Source: Flavobacteriales bacterium
Lineage (GTDB): Bacteria > Bacteroidota > Bacteroidia > UBA10329
DNA length: 64,000 nucleotides
Assembly: GCA_021739695.1 (NCBI GenBank)
Contig: JAIPBM010000026.1
Location: 1 to 64,000, forward strand
Reading direction: 5' to 3'
Shown: piece by piece, positions 61,331-64,000 of the stretch
Numbering within the stretch: position 1 is the stretch's first letter
Layout of the letters: each line of letters opens with the position of its first letter
Position numbers and translations under genes: made by a program
The notes under the pieces: generated by a model
The model's input: only the letters and a program-made list of their open reading frames with translations
Databases searched by the model: none
What the model was told of the DNA's origin: nothing

Positions 61331-64000
61331 ATGAAAAATATTCTTGGATTTGATATTGGCACCAACTCAATCGGTTGGGCTCTGATAAATTATGATTTCG
61401 ATGTCCAGCAAGGTGAGATAGTTGATGTGGGGAGTAGAATTATTCCGACAGATACCACATTATTGGGTGCTTTCGAGACCGGCCAATCAGCATCAAAGAA
61501 TGAAAACAGAAGGATGGCGCGGGGTGCAAGACGGTTGCGCCAACGCTACAAACTAAGGAGGTCAAGGCTTGTGGATGTGATGAAACTACTAGGCTGGCTG
61601 CCCCATAGCTATGTGGTTGGCAATGGTATTCCTGTTTCAAATGAGCGACTGGAACAATTGAGAATCTATTTTGGGGTTAGCGGAGAAGAAGGGACTGACA
61701 TACCGCATGATTGGCTGGTCTATTTTCTGAAAGAGAGAGGGTTAATGGAAATGCTTGCCCCTGCTGAGCTTGCACGAGTGCTATATCATTTCAATCAACG
61801 AAGAGGATTCAAAAGCAACAGAAAGACTGATGCTGTGAACCCAATGGAAGATGAAGCGGATATTCCTAACCGTACAAGGGAAAAAACTGTTGAGCGAGTT
61901 TCCATTAAAGATGTGGTCGAAGGTGATAGACAAAAAGGCAAGACCATTTACAACGTGCTCTTAAGTGATGGACGTGAGGGTACTATCCTGAGAGCCACAC
62001 GCCCTGATTGGATAGGACAGGAATTGGAACTTGAGATCACCCGTATAGTCAATAAGGCAAAAGAGACCCGCTATGAATTCAGGCAACTTGCGAATAATGA
62101 CAAGGATAAGTGGGCCAAGCAAAAACTTGCACGAGAATTGGCCATAGCCAATTTTAAAAGGGATGTAATGCCCAAAGGACATGTCAGCTCATATTACCTC
62201 TATGAGCTGAAAAAGGACCCGACATTCATCATTAAAGATGTGCCTATTGATAGAGCCCACTATGAAAATGAGATACGGGCAATTCTGCATAAGCAGGTGG
62301 AACTGTATGAGAAGGCAGGCAATCCGCTGATGACCACAGATACGCTGAGCAAGATCGCAACCGAACTTTATCCTGGAGAAAATCCGACAAGGAGGGATGA
62401 GCTCCAAAAGAAAGACCTTGTGTATATTCTACTGGATGACATCATCTATTATCAACGTCCGTTGAGGTCGCAGAAAGGCAGCATTGCTGTCTGTCGCTAT
62501 GCCAAGAAGAATTTCCGTTACAGGGATGATAAGGGATTGACACATCAGGCCTACTTTAAGTCAGCACCGATAAGTAGCCCCATATTTCAAGAATTCAGAA
62601 TATGGCAAACGATCAACAATCTACGGATTGTGGAGCGGGAGTATCGCGACCCTAAAGGAAGACTGAAAACTGACCGAGACATCAGCCATGATGCATTCAC
62701 CACCGAAGCGAAAGAGAAACTATTCGACCTATTCAACGGAAAGGAGAAGGTAAATCAGAAACAGATACTCGATACTGTGAGCAAGGCAACCGGAAAAAAA
62801 TATCCGGTCGATCAATATCTGGTCAGTAATTTCAGAAGCAGAGAAGACAGTGAAATGCCAGGCAACGAAACGAAAGTTGTCATCACCCGCGCATTGAAGC
62901 GCGTTGAATTAGATGATAAAACCATAGATGCCATCCTAGCGGATAAGGACAAGTATGATCGTCTGTGGCACATTCTCTATTCCCTTGAAGACCCGAAACA
63001 TGTTTCCAAAGCCTTGGTCACGCAAGTGGGCATAGATACGGACAAAGCAGAGAAACTGTCCCGTACAAAGGCATTCAAGAGTGGTTATGGCTCTCTAAGC
63101 AGCAAGGCCATGAAACAACTACTTCCGCTGATGAAATGCGGTAAGTATTGGAAATGGGAAGCTATAGATAAGGCAAGCAGAAGTCGATTGGAGAAGATTT
63201 TCACTGGTGAGTTCGATGAAGGAATAAGCGACCATGTTCGAGAACTATTCTCTGCATCAAACATTTCAGACAAGAATGCATGTCAGGGTTTTGCTGTCTC
63301 CATGGCCGCCTATTCCGTATTCGGTATTCACAGCGAAAAAGAACGCGGGGTTTACGACCGTCCAGAAGACATCCAAAGAATGAAACCATTCGAACTTCGC
63401 AACCCTATCGTTGAACAAGTTGTCAATGAGACCCTGATGATCGTCAGGGATGTTTGGAAAAAGCATGGCGTACGCCCGTTTCAGATACATCTTGAGCTGT
63501 CTCGCGACCTGAAGAAGAATGCGAAAGAGCGTGAAGCCATATCGAAGCGTATCAGTGAAGATGAAAAGACCAACAGACGCATTGCAGCCATTCTCAATGA
63601 ACTGCGTCTCGGAAATCCTCAGAGCATCAGCGATATTGAACGCATGAAACTGACGGAGCGGCAATCAGTCGAACAGGCTGAACAAAAGTCAAAGGACAAA
63701 TATTTTGAGGCCATCAAATTCAAAAAGCCAGCCGAACCTACCAAAGCTGAGATAGAAAAATATAAGCTGTGGGCATCCCAGAATTTCCGTTCACCGTACA
63801 GTGGTAAAACGATCTCATTGAGCGGGCTTTTCAATAAACGAGAGTATGACATAGACCACATTATTCCAAAGTCGCGTTGGTTCGATGACTCACTGGACAA
63901 TAAGGTCGTGGTTGAAACCTCTCTCAATAAGGAGAAAGGACAGATGACCGCCATGGAATACATGCTTTCCAATAAGAACCTGACGGGGAAAAGGATGAGG
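61331..64000 (+). CDS. cas9: Cas9 nuclease, N-terminal 890 codons, cut by the window edge
   Basis: The frame is open from ATG 61331 to the window end with no stop codon. RuvC-I is LGFDIGTNSIGWAL with the catalytic D8. The Arg-rich bridge helix follows (RRMARGARRLRQRYKLRRSR, about residues 62-81), then NQRRGFKSNRK (about 155-165), a motif I associate with large Bacteroidota Cas9 proteins. RuvC-II is QIHLELSRD with catalytic E722. The HNH domain has YDIDHIIPKSRWFDD (D842, H843), DNKV (N857) and SLNKEKG. RuvC-III lies beyond the edge. The HNH position implies a protein of about 1,300-1,500 aa, most likely subtype II-C by taxon, though the subtype cannot be fixed without cas1, cas2 and flanking genes. 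The leader overlaps the tracrRNA promoter on the other strand. Confidence 0.96.
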   Translation, partial: MKNILGFDIGTNSIGWALINYDFDVQQGEIVDVGSRIIPTDTTLLGAFETGQSASKNENRRMARGARRLRQRYKLRRSRLVDVMKLLGWLPHSYVVGNGIPVSNERLEQLRIYFGVSGEEGTDIPHDWLVYFLKERGLMEMLAPAELARVLYHFNQRRGFKSNRKTDAVNPMEDEADIPNRTREKTVERVSIKDVVEGDRQKGKTIYNVLLSDGREGTILRATRPDWIGQELELEITRIVNKAKETRYEFRQLANNDKDKWAKQKLARELAIANFKRDVMPKGHVSSYYLYELKKDPTFIIKDVPIDRAHYENEIRAILHKQVELYEKAGNPLMTTDTLSKIATELYPGENPTRRDELQKKDLVYILLDDIIYYQRPLRSQKGSIAVCRYAKKNFRYRDDKGLTHQAYFKSAPISSPIFQEFRIWQTINNLRIVEREYRDPKGRLKTDRDISHDAFTTEAKEKLFDLFNGKEKVNQKQILDTVSKATGKKYPVDQYLVSNFRSREDSEMPGNETKVVITRALKRVELDDKTIDAILADKDKYDRLWHILYSLEDPKHVSKALVTQVGIDTDKAEKLSRTKAFKSGYGSLSSKAMKQLLPLMKCGKYWKWEAIDKASRSRLEKIFTGEFDEGISDHVRELFSASNISDKNACQGFAVSMAAYSVFGIHSEKERGVYDRPEDIQRMKPFELRNPIVEQVVNETLMIVRDVWKKHGVRPFQIHLELSRDLKKNAKEREAISKRISEDEKTNRRIAAILNELRLGNPQSISDIERMKLTERQSVEQAEQKSKDKYFEAIKFKKPAEPTKAEIEKYKLWASQNFRSPYSGKTISLSGLFNKREYDIDHIIPKSRWFDDSLDNKVVVETSLNKEKGQMTAMEYMLSNKNLTGKRMR

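Overview
The window looks like a chromosomal segment of a Bacteroidota member, most likely a Flavobacteriales-type bacterium. This rests on recurrent TAnnTTTG promoter boxes (the Bacteroidota -7 element), type IX secretion C-terminal sorting domains, SprB repeats, LytTR/LytS-type regulation with a Reg_prop sensor, a TonB receptor with a carboxypeptidase-like N-terminal domain, and a flavobacterial-style zeaxanthin operon. About 42 protein genes are well supported, plus one tRNA. The right edge is the beginning of a type II CRISPR-Cas locus.

Layout. 1-5945: carotenoid operon crtI-crtB-small secreted protein-crtZ-lycopene cyclase-GT1 glycosyltransferase, ending in a CxxCH lipoprotein. It should lead from geranylgeranyl diphosphate to zeaxanthin and perhaps a zeaxanthin glycoside. 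6224-18365: surface and housekeeping genes (SprB-repeat lipoprotein, secreted ankyrin protein, acyl-CoA dehydrogenase, DEAD-box helicase, a large T9SS cargo protein). 17622-23086: a LytTR response regulator and a propeller-type LytS kinase flank a membrane glycosyltransferase on the other strand. 23177-33866: NlpC/P60 peptidase, thiolase, PgpH-type HD phosphodiesterase, BatA-like protein, a dihydroorotase homologue lacking its HxH metal motif, RibBA, tRNA-Lys and an M42 peptidase. 33893-41413: a protein with a DxDDTA motif, two FKBP isomerases, a YeiH-type exporter, a polysaccharide deacetylase with a GNAT partner, a methyltransferase and PurT. 41554-49861: a T9SS-exported phosphatase, an acyltransferase, a glucuronokinase-like GHMP kinase overlapping a GalU-like uridylyltransferase, and a metal-uptake-like cluster ending in a TonB receptor. 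49868-60003: a TPR adenylate cyclase, tandem paralogous secreted proteins, bestrophin, a TauE/SafE permease, a DUF5723-like protein, a CPBP protease, a lipoprotein and a fibronectin-III protein.

60004-61330 is largely non-coding and repeat-rich: a 42-bp tandem repeat, 9-nt and CCTCTAA microsatellites and dispersed repeats. It ends in two tandem tracrRNA-like modules on the minus strand, each with its own predicted hairpin terminator. They are divergent from cas9, which starts at 61331 and stays open for 890 codons to the window edge. cas1, cas2 and the repeat-spacer array are not in the window.

The strongest candidates for something new are the tandem tracrRNA modules with different anti-repeats, the short DxDDTA protein, the tandem internally duplicated secreted protein family, and several promoters placed so close to start codons that leaderless mRNAs are likely. 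All family assignments come from reading motifs by eye; no database search was possible.
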